Shown here one piece after another: positions 1-13,453 of a stretch of 64,000 nucleotides of DNA (position 1 is its first letter; each line of letters begins with the position of its first letter). The DNA is taken from NCBI GenBank assembly GCA_001599715.1, contig BCHU01000014.1:682001-746000 (forward strand), written 5' to 3'. The position numbers and the translations under genes are program-made. The stretch is from Phaeotremella fagi (lineage: Eukaryota > Basidiomycota > Tremellomycetes > Tremellales > Phaeotremellaceae). The notes beneath the pieces were generated by a model, which did no database searches, was not told the DNA's origin, and saw only the letters and a program-made list of their open reading frames with translations.

Positions 1-3000
1 GCTGAAGAGTTGATATCGACAGCTCTGGTATGTTTCAGTACTTGAGTTCCGTCGTCATCATGGAATCCATGTGTAGCACCTCTAGCGTCAAAGTAATCAG
101 TCGATTCAGGATCGGTAACATCAGGAACGAAACTCGCTTCACTCGTCGTGATAGTCTTCCAATCGATACCAGCGAAGAAAGCATGTTGTTTAACTTCATC
201 AGCTCCTCTAACTCCAAGTCGTCGAGATGGGTCCGAACACATCAATCGATCCATCAAATCCCTAGCCTCAGCCGAAATTTCAACTTCATCATCGTGCCAT
301 TGGATCCTTCTTGATATCACGTTATCGAAAACCTTCTCAGGTGTGTCCGCGTGGAAAGGTGGGAATCCATATAAAAATTCGTAAAGTACCACACCGAGAG
401 CCCACCAATCAACAGCTTTGTCGTCTGTACCGATACCAAGAATACTTTCTGGACATAAGTAATCTGGCGTACCAACGAATCGAGGAGGTTCACGACCTAT
501 CGTAGGTGGTGTACCAAGATCCGAAGAAAGTCTAGTAGCCGTCGACATTTGTCGCATATGTTTAGGAATAATACCACTGGCAGATTCAGAACCACTCGAC
601 TCGTCTGCTGAACCGGTATCATTCAATTGACCAAAGTAGGATTGACTCAGGTTAGACATGGGGGGAGGAGGTAGTAATTCCGGTGAAAGCAGAGGCGAGT
701 CGGCAGAAGACATGGAAGGCGTACGATGGGTTGTCATTCGTCTAGTCGATCCTCGTAAAGATGTACCACGTAAGTAAGCCGGTCGAGGTCCACCGACTTG
801 ACGATTCAAAAGACCAATCCTTGAAAGACCGAAATCTGTTAATTTCAAATGACCCCTCGAATCGATAAGTAAATTGTCAGGTTTGATATCACTAAACAGA
901 AACTCAGTTAAAACCGTGTTGAGTGAAAAGTGGAAACTTACCGATGAACGATATTCCTAGCATGCAGATATTCCAAACCCAAAACCACTTCAGCTATATA
1001 ATTCCTCGCCCAATCCTCGGAAAGACCACCAAGTTGTTTCACCAGTGTTGCACAATCCCCACCATTAAGATATTCCATTACCAGATAAAGATATTCTTTA
1101 CTCTGGAAAGAGAAAAACAGTTTAACGACATGAGGAGAACTAGCTTGATTCATCAAGATCGTTCGTTCAGCTTTAACATTCGTGATTTGATTTTTAGCTA
1201 TCATGTCTGATTTCTTCAAAGCTTTGATAGCGAAATAATCGCCCGTCGCTACTTTCTTAGCTAGATACACGGAACCGAAAGCACCTCTACTGATAGGTTT
1301 GATGATTTCGAAATCTTTGATTGAAGGTGGTGCTGTACGAGGTAAAGCAGCTGATGGAACTCTAGGTGAAAGAGGTGCATCTTTCATGAAAGCCCTTGAT
1401 GTTGAAATACGACGAGCATGACTCAGTCTTTCAACAGGCACCAATAGGGGTGAAGGAACTTTGACCTCGGCTGGAGCGTTCACAGGCGTTTGTGAAGCCA
1501 CGATAGCAGGAGTGGGTTGAAGGGTTGGCATTTCACTAGTCGTTCTTGAACTCGTAGGTCGATGTGGATGACCTTGTGTAATCGGTAATCTAGCCTTGGG
1601 GGCAATCTTCCTTGGTCCAGGTGGTGAGGTGTCAGGATTATTGATATGACTGATAGAAGTAGGTTCAGTGGGCGATAAAGCGATATCACCAGGTTCAGAA
1701 CCACTTTCAGATTGACTACCCTCCTCTTCCTCAGCCAACATCTGATTAACCTTATCTTCCCATTCATGTCTAGTCTTCTCAGAATACCGAATAGTACTCT
1801 GCATCCTACCCACAGCTTTCTGTTTCTTTCGAAGTTGATCTTCGACATGAGTGAAAAGCAAAGCCAAAGCTCGATCACTAGTCTGAGGTCTCTGCCAACG
1901 CGTGATTCTCAACAACTTGTCGTCCGAATCTTTATCCAAATATTTCTGAACGTTGAACGGTAGATCCGCTTCATCCTCCCGTACAGAAGGAGTTTCGATC
2001 TGTTTCGCAACAGCGAGAATATTGATGACATCCAATAAATGACCATGAGTGATTTTCCGTAATTCAATACCTTGAGGTCCAGAGACGATCGAACCGTTTT
2101 CAGCGTTACTAAGCGAATCCGGTAAAGTGAAGAAGAGGACTCCATTGTATTGAGCCGGATGTGCTGGACCAGCGTTATCGATTTCGTTATTGAGTGACAC
2201 AACCGTTTGATGAAGATCATGTAAACATTCGTCAACAACAGCGATCTCAGCTTCCAATCGATGAACAGCGTCACAAGTTTCGTTATGTTTCTCAAAGAAC
2301 CAAGTAACGATTTCTCTTTCGCATATACGACAAAGAATCCCTTCTGTTGAGATAACACCGTTCCGGGGGAAAGCGGCGTCCACGGTCGAATCGGAAGATT
2401 GTTGAGTCGCAGTGACAGGTCTCATGACCCACATCGTATGCGACGCTTCACCGTTCTCTTTCATGAGCATCCCAACTCCTTCAAGTTCGATATAAACAGG
2501 TCCAGGTTCACGATCACTATCTTCAACATCCAATTCATGAACTTCGAACCTGAATCGAACTTGAGCAGTCTGACTATCATCTTCAAGTAGACTGGCCGTG
2601 GCCTCTGAAAAGTTGGACGTATCAGCTGGAGCAAGTAAATCCGCAATAGGTTTATCTAAAACATCATCGGGATGTCGTCTACACCATATCAGCTTCGTCC
2701 ATAAAATACCCCAAAAATACCTACCCAATAACCTCCAAAATAGCGTCATTCACATATTGAATCTCTTCACCCTGTAAACTTAACTCCATAACGATATTAA
2801 CACTCTTGGCATGTTCCGCCAAAAATCGTAAATCCTCCACAGCCTGAGCCTTCGGTGTAGAAATCAAAGGACTAGCCGTTTTCGTAATCTCCCCAACTCC
2901 AAGACCATTACCAGCCGTTGGTATATCCAAAGAAACGACATCAGTCTCTGGAACCTGTGAAGTAGTCGTTGTACCCAATTTATCGTGTCCCAGAGCTAAT

Positions 3001-6000
3001 CTAAATTCTTGATCGAATCTAGATTCAATCTCACGATTGGGTTTCATGACAAAAAGAAGTGGTTCGTTTTCATCTTCTTCGTCGAAATTCCAGAAACCTT
3101 TCTCTGCTTCCCACCAATCCAAAACTCTACTCAAATTGGCTACAGCCATCAGGATATCGACATACCAACTTCTACCTGGCCAATCGTCATTATCGTCCCA
3201 CGCTTGACCAGTCTTTTGAAGTTTCTGAATGATATCAGTACAAGCTGAAGGACGCGAGACGAGCGTCGTGACAGGTGTATCCATAACGTCAGTGGCGATC
3301 ATGATAAGTTCCTGCAAAGAAGACAAGAATTTTCTATCAGCTAAATCCGAACCTTCCAATCCAGCTTGAGCAGAAGATAACAGATTACGAGTAGGTGGCA
3401 TGGGAGAACGGGAGCGTGAAGTTGACCGAGAGCTTGAATTTGATTGAGTTCGATCGAGAGATAGGCTCATGTTACGAGCTAAACGTTGGGCGTCACGAGC
3501 AGCAGCACTTCTTGGAACTACACTCGGACGTCGAGGATGTCTACCAGGACTTGTTGACGAAGGAAGCGCAGAAAGTCGTCTTGACGGACTGGAAGCGTTC
3601 GGACGAGACATCGAATTTCGACGACTAGGACCACGGGATACAGGAACTAATCAAGAACATCAGCAGTAATCGCAAACCTCCAACACCATCCAAACTCACG
3701 AGCAATATTATGTGACAATTCATCACCAGTCAAAACCTCCCTCACCCCCTCAGTCTCACTATCCTCAGTATCGATCATCGGAGAACTACTAATCCCATCG
3801 AAGAAATCCGAAGCCTCCTCAACCTCAGTTTCAACCGTATGATGTTGACCCTCAGCATAAACCGTGATAGCATGAATAGTTTTCTTGAGCGTAGCATCGC
3901 AAGTCTCTTTCGCGGCGTTAAGTCGATGTCTCACATGTCGTCGAACCGACGCTATCGTAATCTCCGAACCAGGAGCCACAGGTTTTTCAGCACCGCCGTT
4001 ACTGTTCTCACCGTTCTCAGATGAAGCGAGTGCGATACTTGTACCTAAAGCGAAAATCGGTGAAGGCGTTTGATCCCAATGTGGGACACCGGGTGTTAAA
4101 CCTGGACCAGAAAACGGTTGACCATAAGATGAAGATCTTGAAGTAGCTTCTGAAGCTCTTTGTAGGATTCCTCCACCAGGTCTATGTGGTTGAGAAGTAC
4201 TTGAATTGGAATCACCTCTTGAACTACTTCTCGTTGACGGTGCCAAAACGTGAGGTTCAAGTTCTAAACGAAGTTGAGGTTGTTTACGACGAGCTTCAAG
4301 ACCACTAGCGGTTCTTTGAGCGAACGACGGAGGTTCCTCTGGAACAGGGGAGGTTTGTCTCGGTAAAACCAAAGGTGACAGTACAGGTAAAGCAGGGACA
4401 GGTGGAGAAGGTTGAATTTCAATCGAAGGTTGTCGTGATAACCTTGAAATATCTGCTGAAGCTGATCCAGTGATATAAGACGATTCAAGTAACGATTGAG
4501 CGTCATAATCTAAATTATTCCTTTGACGTAATTCATGATGAGAAACGGCTTGACGTAACGATTGACCAGAACCACCCGATCCAGAATCTCTCCGCATATC
4601 TTGTGCAACAGGTCCAGAAGGAGCGAGGTGGGCGGCATCAGGTCGAGCTAAAGGTGGTACTTGAGAAGCACGACGTGATTGAGGTGCAGAAGGTATCCTC
4701 TGTTGAACATAGGTTCCAAGATTGCTAGGTCGATGAGGTTGACTTTGCGATTCAGGAGTGAAATTGCTTTTAACAGCGTTCCACCATCCTTCCATTTTTG
4801 AAACCAAATTCTTTTTAGGTCTGGAACCAGGATTCGCGTTATACAACGAGCCACTGTCGAATGAAGATCTAACCGAACCACCAGAGGATTGACGATTTCT
4901 TTCCAAGAAAGAATTTCGTTTCTGTTTAGGTGAAAGTTTAGGATCAAAAGTTGATGATAAAGCTGAACGAACCGAAAGAGATCGTCTCCGCAGCACACCT
5001 TGATTAGTCGAGTTCGCTCTGGAGATCGAACCATCTTGACCAGGTATCGCAGATAACTCATCACGAGACGTAGTCGGTGTAAGCGATATCGCCGATTCGT
5101 CCAGATTAATAGAATTCGATTCTAGCGGGAACGTAGGATGACGTTGGAATCGTGAATGACTACCAGAAACAGGTGAATGAGTCGTACTATTAACAGGAGA
5201 TTCTTCAGCAATTTGAGCTTGTCTCCTTTCGTGATCAGCAGCAGCTTTCTCCTGTTCAGCACGGATTTTAGCAGCTTTGAACATTTTATATGAATCCATC
5301 CAGTCAACCCATTCGATACCTCCAATGGATCCAGTTGCACTCGCTTGTTTCTCCATACCTACCCCACCTACTGAAGCGGGACCAATAAATCTTGAGGATG
5401 AGCCAGCCTTGGGACTAAGTTGAGAAGGTACAGGTGAAACTTCATGGATGGTCGCGATATCTTCCAGTTGGTTACGATCGGGTAGAGTGATAGTTCGACT
5501 GAGATCATCTTCGAATATTGGATACGGAGGTAGATCTTCTCCAGGTGACGAACCTCCAATGGAAGATTGAGTGACACCCCAATGAGCTAAACGATCGTTT
5601 CTTGGTGCAGCCAACATGGCCGGTGCACCTGTTGTCGTCGAACGCGAAAACGAAGGAGGTACAGGACCTTCAGCATTAGCCTGTCCCTGTACATGTCAGC
5701 ACAGACCTCACATATGTCACTGTCAAACTTACGTCTTTACCAGCGGAAGAAGGTCTCCAACGCTGTAACTTTGCCTGTCTCGACTGCATAATCATACTTG
5801 CATGAGTAGCAGCGTCCCCCATAGCCTGAACACCAGCAAGATCCATAGCCATCCCTTTCCCACTTGTACTACGTAACTTCGGTCTCATTGACAAAGGTTC
5901 AGCACCAGGCGTAACAGATCCTGAAGCATGAGTATAAGCCGATGGCAGCAAATAAGATGATGCAGGTGGCATATCTAATCCCAATCCAAAAGATGCTTTA

Positions 6001-8361
6001 CCAGGTTCAGCCGAAGAATTCGTCGTGGTTGATTTCGATTGATCTAATCCAGGTGAATCAGTTGATGATGGCGTTGACCATGATGGAGGTGAGGAGGTGA
6101 ATTCTGAAGTCATCGATGGTCGATAAGTGGCTTCATGCATGGAAGTCCTGAAACGATGTCTAGATCCTACGGGCGGTACGATGAATCCGTCGTTCATTGA
6201 ACTATCAGGTAAAGAAGGTCGAGGTCTGGGTTGTGAAGGTAGCTGAGGAGTTTTGAAAGAAGTCGGAGGAGGTGCAAGTGATTTGGCTGGTATGGCTCTA
6301 AGAGGAGCTGTATCGAAAGATGTCCCCAAAAGATCACTTGCTGAGGGAACAAGTTGTCGTGAGATCTCTTGAGGAGTAGGATTTCTTGTAGCCATAGGAG
6401 TTGCTGGTAGAGTAGATGGTTTCCCTTTACCTAACTCATTGAACGATGTTCTAGGTGACCTCCTTGTGGCTGGAGTGATAGCCGGGGACGTCTGAGTTAA
6501 GTTCACAGATTGTAAAGCCGATGACAAGGATGGAAGGTCGAGACTGATTTCGGAAGGTATTGGAGCGCCATCAGCAGCTGCGTTGTAAGGAGAGGGATTG
6601 GGTGTAAGAACAGCAGGTGCCGATTGATTCGCGGCAGGTTGTAATGAAGTTGGTTGAGGAGGTGGTGACATGGGACTGTTGTTTTTGATAAGTTCTGCCG
6701 CCAATCTAACACTTGTAGGTACACGATTCAACCTTATCGCCCCACCACCTGATGTACTAGACGTTGAATTGGTCGTGATATCCGAGGCCAAACTGTTTGA
6801 AGGGCTAAGTCCACTTTCCGAGGTAGAACTCCAGGGTGAAGGCAGTGGGTTTAACGGTGATATCATTGACGCCGATGTTGATAGAGAGGCTACAGCTGAT
6901 GAACCGAATGAAGCCCGATTGCTATTCGCAGGATAAACAATTGGCATTCTGCGTGAATCCAACGAAGATGGATGCAAGAATTCGGAAGCTCTTCGTTGTC
7001 TTGGTGGGCTATTAATGGAATAACGAAACATGAAGAAAGATTGAATGGGGAGAAAGATCATTGATCAGCTAATCCTCTTGTTCTAGAAATCCAACTTACC
7101 TAGAGATACCTGCTATCGAGCCAGTCCTTTCGCGTCTTGGACTTGGAGGACCCATAAGATCCTTTGCCTTTCCTTTATCCCTTGACCCCGTGTTGAGAGG
7201 AACACCTGACCCAGAAGAATAACTTGATCCAGACCCACTGGCAGTTTCCCATGCAGCAGATTGAGGTGTTGACGAAGAAGCTGACCAGCCTAAACCAAGT
7301 ATATTCGGACTACCGCTGACACTAGCAACGGTAGATTTAGATTCATGAGTGGGTGAAGATGTTGTGGTGGACCCTGAACCTCTTCTTGATTCTGATTCGG
7401 TGTTCATTGGATCTTCATCAACAGGTCCTAATTCTGGTGAACCGAATGCCAAAGGACTTGATCCGGCGGCCGTACCAACTGAAGATGAATCTTTCAAGTT
7501 ACTTGATCCAAACGGCATCCCCAAAGCACTGTTCCCGCTGAGACTACTTCTCCTACTCCTAACCCCCGAACTCGATCCTGGACTATAATCTTCAACTCGT
7601 CTGCTTGATGGATGAGTTGGTGAACTTCTTTTAGACGGTGAGCGAGGAGGGGAATCCTTCAATGGAATAGTCGTTGGAAGTGGTAAACTACCCGATAGAC
7701 CCGGTCCAGAAGATGATCTTCTGTTACGCATAAGTAAAGATCCTGGTGTGATGACCTGCGCTTGACTTGATCTTTGAGCAGGACTTGGAGGTCGTGAAGT
7801 TGATTTTTGAGTTGAACTGGAAGAGTTTGGACTACTTCCACCAAAGCTACCACTATCATTTCCCGTATGCGGACTGGCAGTTTTCGCTCGTTGTTGATCC
7901 TCACTTTGTCGGAGTGTCCCTGAAGAAGCAGATTTTGAAGGAGACAAACCTACAGCTAATCGAGATTGAACAGGACTACCTAAATCATCATCAGATTGAG
8001 AGGATGACGATGAAGTGTCGGAATGAGTGGGTACAGTGATAGCCTGAGCTAAAGGTGAAGGGAAAGATGGGGTGGCAGCGAACCCAGCTGGATGTTTACG
8101 ATGTTGAGGAGCGGCTAGAGTGTAATGTTGAGGTGAAGGTTGGATAATGTTAGAGGGAACAGGTGGCGGTATCTGTAAAGTTGAAGTGGATATTTTGCCA
8201 GGTGATGTGTTTGGTTGGATGATCGTTGTCGGACTAGATTGAGCGGATGGACTGGTCACTTTAACAGTGTTATCACCAACTGCAGGTGAGGGGGGTCGTG
8301 AAGAACCACTGGGTGAAGATTCTGGATCCTCATCGAGGAAGAAGATCCCACCGGATGACAT
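1..8361 (-). CDS. RIM15: Rim15-like PAS/zinc-finger serine-threonine kinase (3' end outside window)
   Basis: A Rim15/Cek1-type protein kinase, known in fungi as the nutrient-controlled kinase that drives quiescence and stress programmes downstream of TORC1 and PKA. I traced exons 8361-7100, 7008-5733, 5686-3678, 3624-2725, 2678-942 and 891 onward; all phases agree, although the donor at 3677 (GTTTGC) is unusual. About 2,395 residues precede the catalytic HRD. The first ~1,500 residues are Ser/Pro-rich and disordered. A PAS domain spans exons 4 and 5. A C2HC finger (CRIC...H...C) lies near residue 1,935, and the kinase domain starts near 2,270 with loop GAFGSVYLAK and FAIKALKK. The HRDIKPDN loop is split by a 50-nt intron. 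DFGLS is followed by a long insert of ~115 residues before TPDYLCPE, as in Rim15/Greatwall kinases. The ATG at 8361 is the first in frame. The protein is long for the family. Confidence 0.93.
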
Positions 8362-9481
8362 TGTCGTCCCAAGGTCGATATCAGGTATTCTTGATCGATC
8401 GACCGTTCAATATCATGGATACCAATCTCCCTTGACGATTCACAAACCACCTCACTTCAGAGATCAAGCCAAACTTTTATCTTTTTAATAATTCTTTTCC
8501 CCCTTTCTGGATGTTGTTGTTGTTGTGAGTAGAAAGTGTACTCGTTGTCCTCGTCTTAAATTTCAAAGAATCACGACGGGTCCTTTGACTGCGAGAACAA
8601 TGAGAATGACGTTGATGAGGCGTGTAGAAGCAAATTGTGTATCAATTGAAGGGGATGTCGTGTGAGAATGTGATTCTGTGACGAAAACAAAGAGGACAGT
8701 TAGTTGACCGAGATTATCTCAGCCAGTACAGAGGAACTCACCTGTAGAATTGAAAATCGAGAAAACTAAGCACAAAACCACGAAATTCTGACCCTAAGAA
8801 CCTGGAGAGACAGAATAATCCTAAATGATGTATACAACTATTTATTCCGAATGACTAATGTTCCCAATATCAAAAACCTTCAACCGTCATATCGTAGACT
8901 ATAAGTGATACTGTGCAGGTGTTGGATAATTTTGAATGAAAGGTATAACTTTTCGGAGTATCTTGCAGAATATTATAGAATTCTATAGTGAGGATGATAT
9001 TCTAGTGTTGATAATAGATACAGTAGGTAGTTTTTGATAGAGTGGAACCCGTTGTAGTTAGAAATTGGAATTCAAGTGGAGGTGATTAGGAAGACAATTG
9101 GGAGAAGTTGATGGCGGGTGAGAATTGAATAGAGTGGTTTAGAATGGGATTGTGGGTGATCTCTTTGTGACACCTTGATGTTGACTGGGTATATGTGTGA
9201 TGATGAATGATGAGAGGAAGGTAAAGAGTAATGTAAGTATTAACCAGTATATGTTATCAATATGTCCATTACCACCACCACACCCCAGGACCCCCCTCCC
9301 CCTCTACGTGACCACATACTAGCTCAGGTCCATTGAGTGATCATTACTTTATTTACTACCCCCACTTATCGATCATTCATTTGCCACTTGACTTTAGGTT
9401 TGCCACTGGCTCAGGCTGTAGAGAGCATATTCTTATTCCTATACGAGAATGAAATAATGCAGAGGAGAATAATTACAGATC
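8362..9481. other. Intergenic region upstream of RIM15
   Basis: About 1.1 kb without a supportable gene. It presumably holds the RIM15 promoter and 5' leader. A short GTT/TGT-rich run lies near 8511-8526. A C-rich stretch near 9275-9305 is probably just low-complexity sequence. No tRNA, repeat family or long ORF was seen. Confidence 0.5.
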
Positions 9482-9793
9482 CTACATTCTCCTCTTAATC
9501 CTTGAGCAATTGATATAAGGGTGATCCCCGTTATCATCGTTATGTCTGACGAAAAACTCCTTCTCTTCGACCGCAAAAGATTGACATTCCCAAATCAATA
9601 TCTTCAAAACCAAATTAATGCCACAAATAAGCTTTAACAGGTTCTCGAACACATTTCTCATTTCCATTCTTCCGACAACATAGCATAGTTGCTCTTGACA
9701 AGCTTTGAAATCCCAATGAAGTTTTGACATGTTTTGAGATATATGACAGAGAGTCAGGCTTAAATCAATTGAAATAGGTAACCAAGCAACCAT
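9482..9793 (-). pseudogene. Relic of an AN1/APH-like kinase gene
   Basis: A short reading frame whose C-terminal third matches the catalytic part of the neighbouring kinase family. The segment ECQSFAVEEKEFFVRHNDD followed by NGDH corresponds to the DCKSLAVEGEGCYIMHGDD / KGDQ stretch of the copy at 9994-11618. The stretch before it keeps only weak similarity. The zinc finger, the substrate-pocket part and the IDWE metal-binding motif are missing. It lies 200 bp upstream of that copy on the opposite strand. I read it as a decayed fifth family member rather than an expressed gene. The match is by eye only. Confidence 0.6.
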
Positions 9794-9993
9794 TGGATCA
9801 TCATCGTCAACACACTACACACAACGATCAATCAAATGTTGAGACACCGCTTTCTAAGAATTTTAATGGTGAGACACTAAAATTCATCAAAATGTCAACG
9901 AGATACACATACACTTCCTAATTTCACTATTCTCCCTTCATTAATGCCTGAATTCATGTCATTAGTTATCTATCGTCTCTAATCATCAGTAAA

Positions 9994-11618
9994 ATGTCTA
10001 ACTTTTCTTGTCATTTCAAAGATTGTCAAAACAAATATGTTACCGATGAAGGGGAATGTGATTGTTGTGGTCAACGATTGTGCTTTGAACATCAAGATTC
10101 TCCTTATCACCTATGTTCCGTTCTCACTGTAAGTTTCTCCCTGCTGTCAGCCCTCTGCAGGACATTGACGCAGTAACTACCAGGATGACGAGAAAGAGAT
10201 TGCATTCTCCCAACGTGACGAACAAGAAGTGAGTCCGAACAAAAAGAGCAGAAAGTAACCAAACAGAAACAAAAACTCATCGATTTCATTCCATCAACTG
10301 ATATCATTGAACAAGTAGCCAAGATCAGACTTGGTAAACTTTTCACTATCGAGTTACCCCAAAACGTCCCTCAAGTCACCATGTTGGGTGGACGAAACAT
10401 TCACATCCCAATCAAATACGAAGACGGCATTTGCTGGTTAATTCGTTGTCGTCAGATTGGTATAACCTGCTATAAGTCTATCATAGCGAAAATCACTGTT
10501 GACAGTGAAGTTGAGACGTTGATTCAATTGAAAAAGATTCTTCCAGATCTTATTTCAACTGTCATTGGACCCATTTCCACTGATCTTTCTGAAACAGATC
10601 AAGGAACTGGTACGTAAAATTCATCAATGTGATAGTTGCCTGTCAAGCCGAAGCTAAAAGAGAGTCTAGATTCACTCAATTACTTTTATCTTCAAGCTTT
10701 ACCCGGTAAATCGTCAGAAGCTCCCTTGGAGTTCGATAAAGATCTCGAAAGATCGCAAAAGACAATCCAAGACTACGCGGAATATTCAACGAAACTCTCA
10801 CAACACGCCTTCGATGGTATTGGTAGTCTTTACAAAACTCAAAGTGGAACAATCGTTGGTCCATTCATCAGTTACATCCATAAGCTCGACCAACCTCACT
10901 TCTCTGGACCGTTCTATAACAGTCAACAAAGATATCTCGATTTAATCAATACCGTTCTCGGTCAAATTGAAGATCGTACACGATTTGTCAAGGATCCTGT
11001 TCGATCTTATGTTTGGTATCTAACATTAGAGAAACTGGTTAAAGACTGTAAATCATTGGCAGTCGAAGGAGAAGGTTGTTATATCATGCATGGAGATGAT
11101 AAAGGGGACCAATGGTTGGTCGATGAGAAAGGTCACATCACAGGTATCATTGATTGGGAGTTGTGAGTGATCTGATGGATCTTAAATATCTTCTCAACGA
11201 TACTGATGGACTTTTTTAAGAGCTTACGTTGCCTCAAAAGGAGAAGCTTTCCGAGCTCCCCTAGCTTTACTCGATTTCGACGGATTTTGCGCCTCAAATT
11301 CCCCAACCAAGATGGAAGAATATCTCCTCCTGTTACGAGACCCTCAATCGACCAGATCTCGCGTCATGCGTTCGATCACCTGAAGCCAAGATTCATCAAA
11401 GATTGCATTTAGCGATCGGTAGTTATCCTGGATGGAATAGCGGTTTCAACGATGACGATCGCAAACTCATCTTTTTGGCTTTCCAAGATGAAAAAGATGG
11501 AGTTAAGGTCAGTGGGACTCATGTCTTGTCCGAGGCCGGGGAGGATAATTGGTTTGAAGAGGCTTTAAAGGAATTTAAAGACCATAAGGGGCTCAAGATG
11601 ATAATGGAGCGTTTGTGA
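9994..11618 (+). pseudogene. AN1 zinc finger-APH kinase, copy 1, frameshifted
   Basis: Copy 1 of the local family. Exon 1 encodes an AN1-type finger (C-x4-C, then a C-x4-C-x2-H-x5-H-x-C tail: CGQRLCFEH then HLC). It is followed by short introns, including one of only 38 nt after 10215, and by a kinase-like body with a nucleotide-pocket segment (YEDGICWLIRCR), loop MHGDDKGDQW and IDWEL. After the last intron the frame reads SPTKMEEYL. The family continuation (YETLNRPDLA, then AKIHQRL) is in another frame, so a frameshift lies near 11322-11331 and no intron of usable size explains it. The catalytic Asp is kept, but the usual DWEW is DWEL. The copy is probably inactive, unless the shift is an assembly error. 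It converges with copy 2. Confidence 0.72.
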
Positions 11619-11799
11619 CTTTGATGAATCGGCTAAATATATACAGTATGTTGGGGTTGAGGCTTTTAAGTATCGTTTTCGAGATTTATATGAAAAATTT
11701 GACCTGCTCCCTCTGTGAATTCGACATTGCATTGCAATCAAGTTAGACATACATACGTCCATCAAACTGAACCGTCTACGGATTTATCTTATAGGAAAT

Positions 11800-13453
11800 T
11801 CAAGCTGACAACGTTCTAAACCCCTCATCATCCTTAAATCTCTCTTTCATCTCCTCAAACCATTCCTCAACATTCCCCAAAGACTCTTTCAACCCATTCC
11901 CCCCACTAATCAAAACACCTCTAGAACACTCTTCAAAAGCGGCTCTAAGTAAAAGATGTTTGTCGAATGTATAGTACTTATCACTAAGACTACTTCCAAT
12001 AGCTTCATCGAGTCTCTGATGGATTTTGGATAGAGGTGATTTGACGATATCGGCGAGTTCTTGATAGTTGTGTTTTTCGTACATTTCCGCTAGGTAGAAT
12101 TCTTGGGGTGTTGGTTCGTTTGTTTTGTTGAAATGTGATCCGTAGGTCAAGGCGAGTGGTCCTTGGAATGCATAGGATTTACTGGTCACTCGAGTGCTGA
12201 GAGGATTGTTATTACCAACCCATAGTCAATTTCAATCAGAAACTCACTATTCCCAATCGATTATCCCAGTCAGATTCCCTTCTTCATCAATCATAAAGTG
12301 ATCACCTCTATCATCTACATGTTTGATATAAAACTTTTCACCGTCTTCAAAAGTCTTATGAAGGACTGCACAACGAATAACCAAATCTCTTAACTCCAAA
12401 TTAAAAAGGTAACCCATCAATCGATCTTTATCACCATCTTCACTAACCCTGATTCTCTTCAATTGTGAATTGATAGAATGTAGATACATTTCCCCGATAC
12501 TTTTGAAAGGACCGTCGTAGAACGGTTCAACTTCGTTACATCCAATTTCGATCAACGGACCAATCTTGCTTTTACCGTCTGATGATGGGATGAGACTTCC
12601 AACACGGTCATATGGAAGTTCAAGTAGCTTGATGGTGAATTTAGCGTAATCTTCTATAATCCTTTGAATTTGTGGTGAAACCTCGATAGCCTTTCCATAG
12701 TTTGTGAGAGGAGCATCAGCCGGTTTACCATCCATAAACTGCATAAAGTAATATTCGAGAGGATAATCTACCTATCAATCATCATCCTGACTAAAGACAA
12801 CATACCTTCGGGAAGATCAGGAACCCAAGTCTCTGGAACCAATCCAGTACCCAAACCAAACAAAACCCTCATACTTTCAACTTCACTTTCGACGATTCGT
12901 CGTCTAATCTCACGAGTGTTGTGAGGAACGTTAACTTGTCGAACACGGATTAACCATTTGACACCGTCATTGAAAGTCAGAAGGAAATGATAGTTCTGAT
13001 TACCGTACATTGCGATACCTTGGATTTGACCTTCGGCTTTCCCTTCTGGGATAAGAAGTGAACATTCGTATCCTGGTCTAAACGTTTTTGCTTGGTTCAG
13101 AATAGATTCTTGATTATCTCTGATAAGGTGTTTGATTTTTTCAGCCTAAAATCAATCAATCAGTCTGTGTTTGTTGATGTTGATGTTGATGAATTGATGA
13201 TACTAACTTGATTTTGATGATATTCAACATATTTATCACCACGTTCAACGAACTACGATATCTCATTGTCAATACGGAGAGTCAACTTCGGTGGCAAAAA
13301 TAGGAAAAGGGGACTTACAGTTAAGCTCAAACACTCATGGAACGGTTTCTCGAGATGGAATTTGCACAGGTGTTGACCACAGATTCTACAATCACCCTTC
13401 TCGTGGACTGATTGAGAATCACATTTTGGGAAATCACAAGGGAAGCAAACCAT
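11800..13453 (-). CDS. AN1 zinc finger-APH kinase, copy 2
   Basis: An intact-looking copy. The start at 13453 (MVCFPCDFPKCD) puts the AN1 finger at the extreme N-terminus (C-x4-C ... C-x2-C-x4-C-x2-H-x5-H-x-C; CGQHLCKFH). A linker spread over small exons leads to the kinase fold: FNDGVKWLIRVRQ, then LGTGLVPETWVP, YAKFTIKLLELPYDRVGS, the Brenner-like loop KHVDDRGDH, and GIIDWE. A last exon carries the conserved KSPLSKIHQRL helix and ends at 11800. The fold belongs to the aminoglycoside phosphotransferase/choline-kinase superfamily. The substrate cannot be told from sequence. The linker exon boundaries are not fully resolved. Confidence 0.82.

Noticed and set aside
10216..10253. Second frameshift suspected in AN1-kinase copy 1
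   Set aside because: A 38-nt intron (GTGAGT...CAG) restores the frame, and a 39-nt intron in the ABC gene shows that such short introns occur here.
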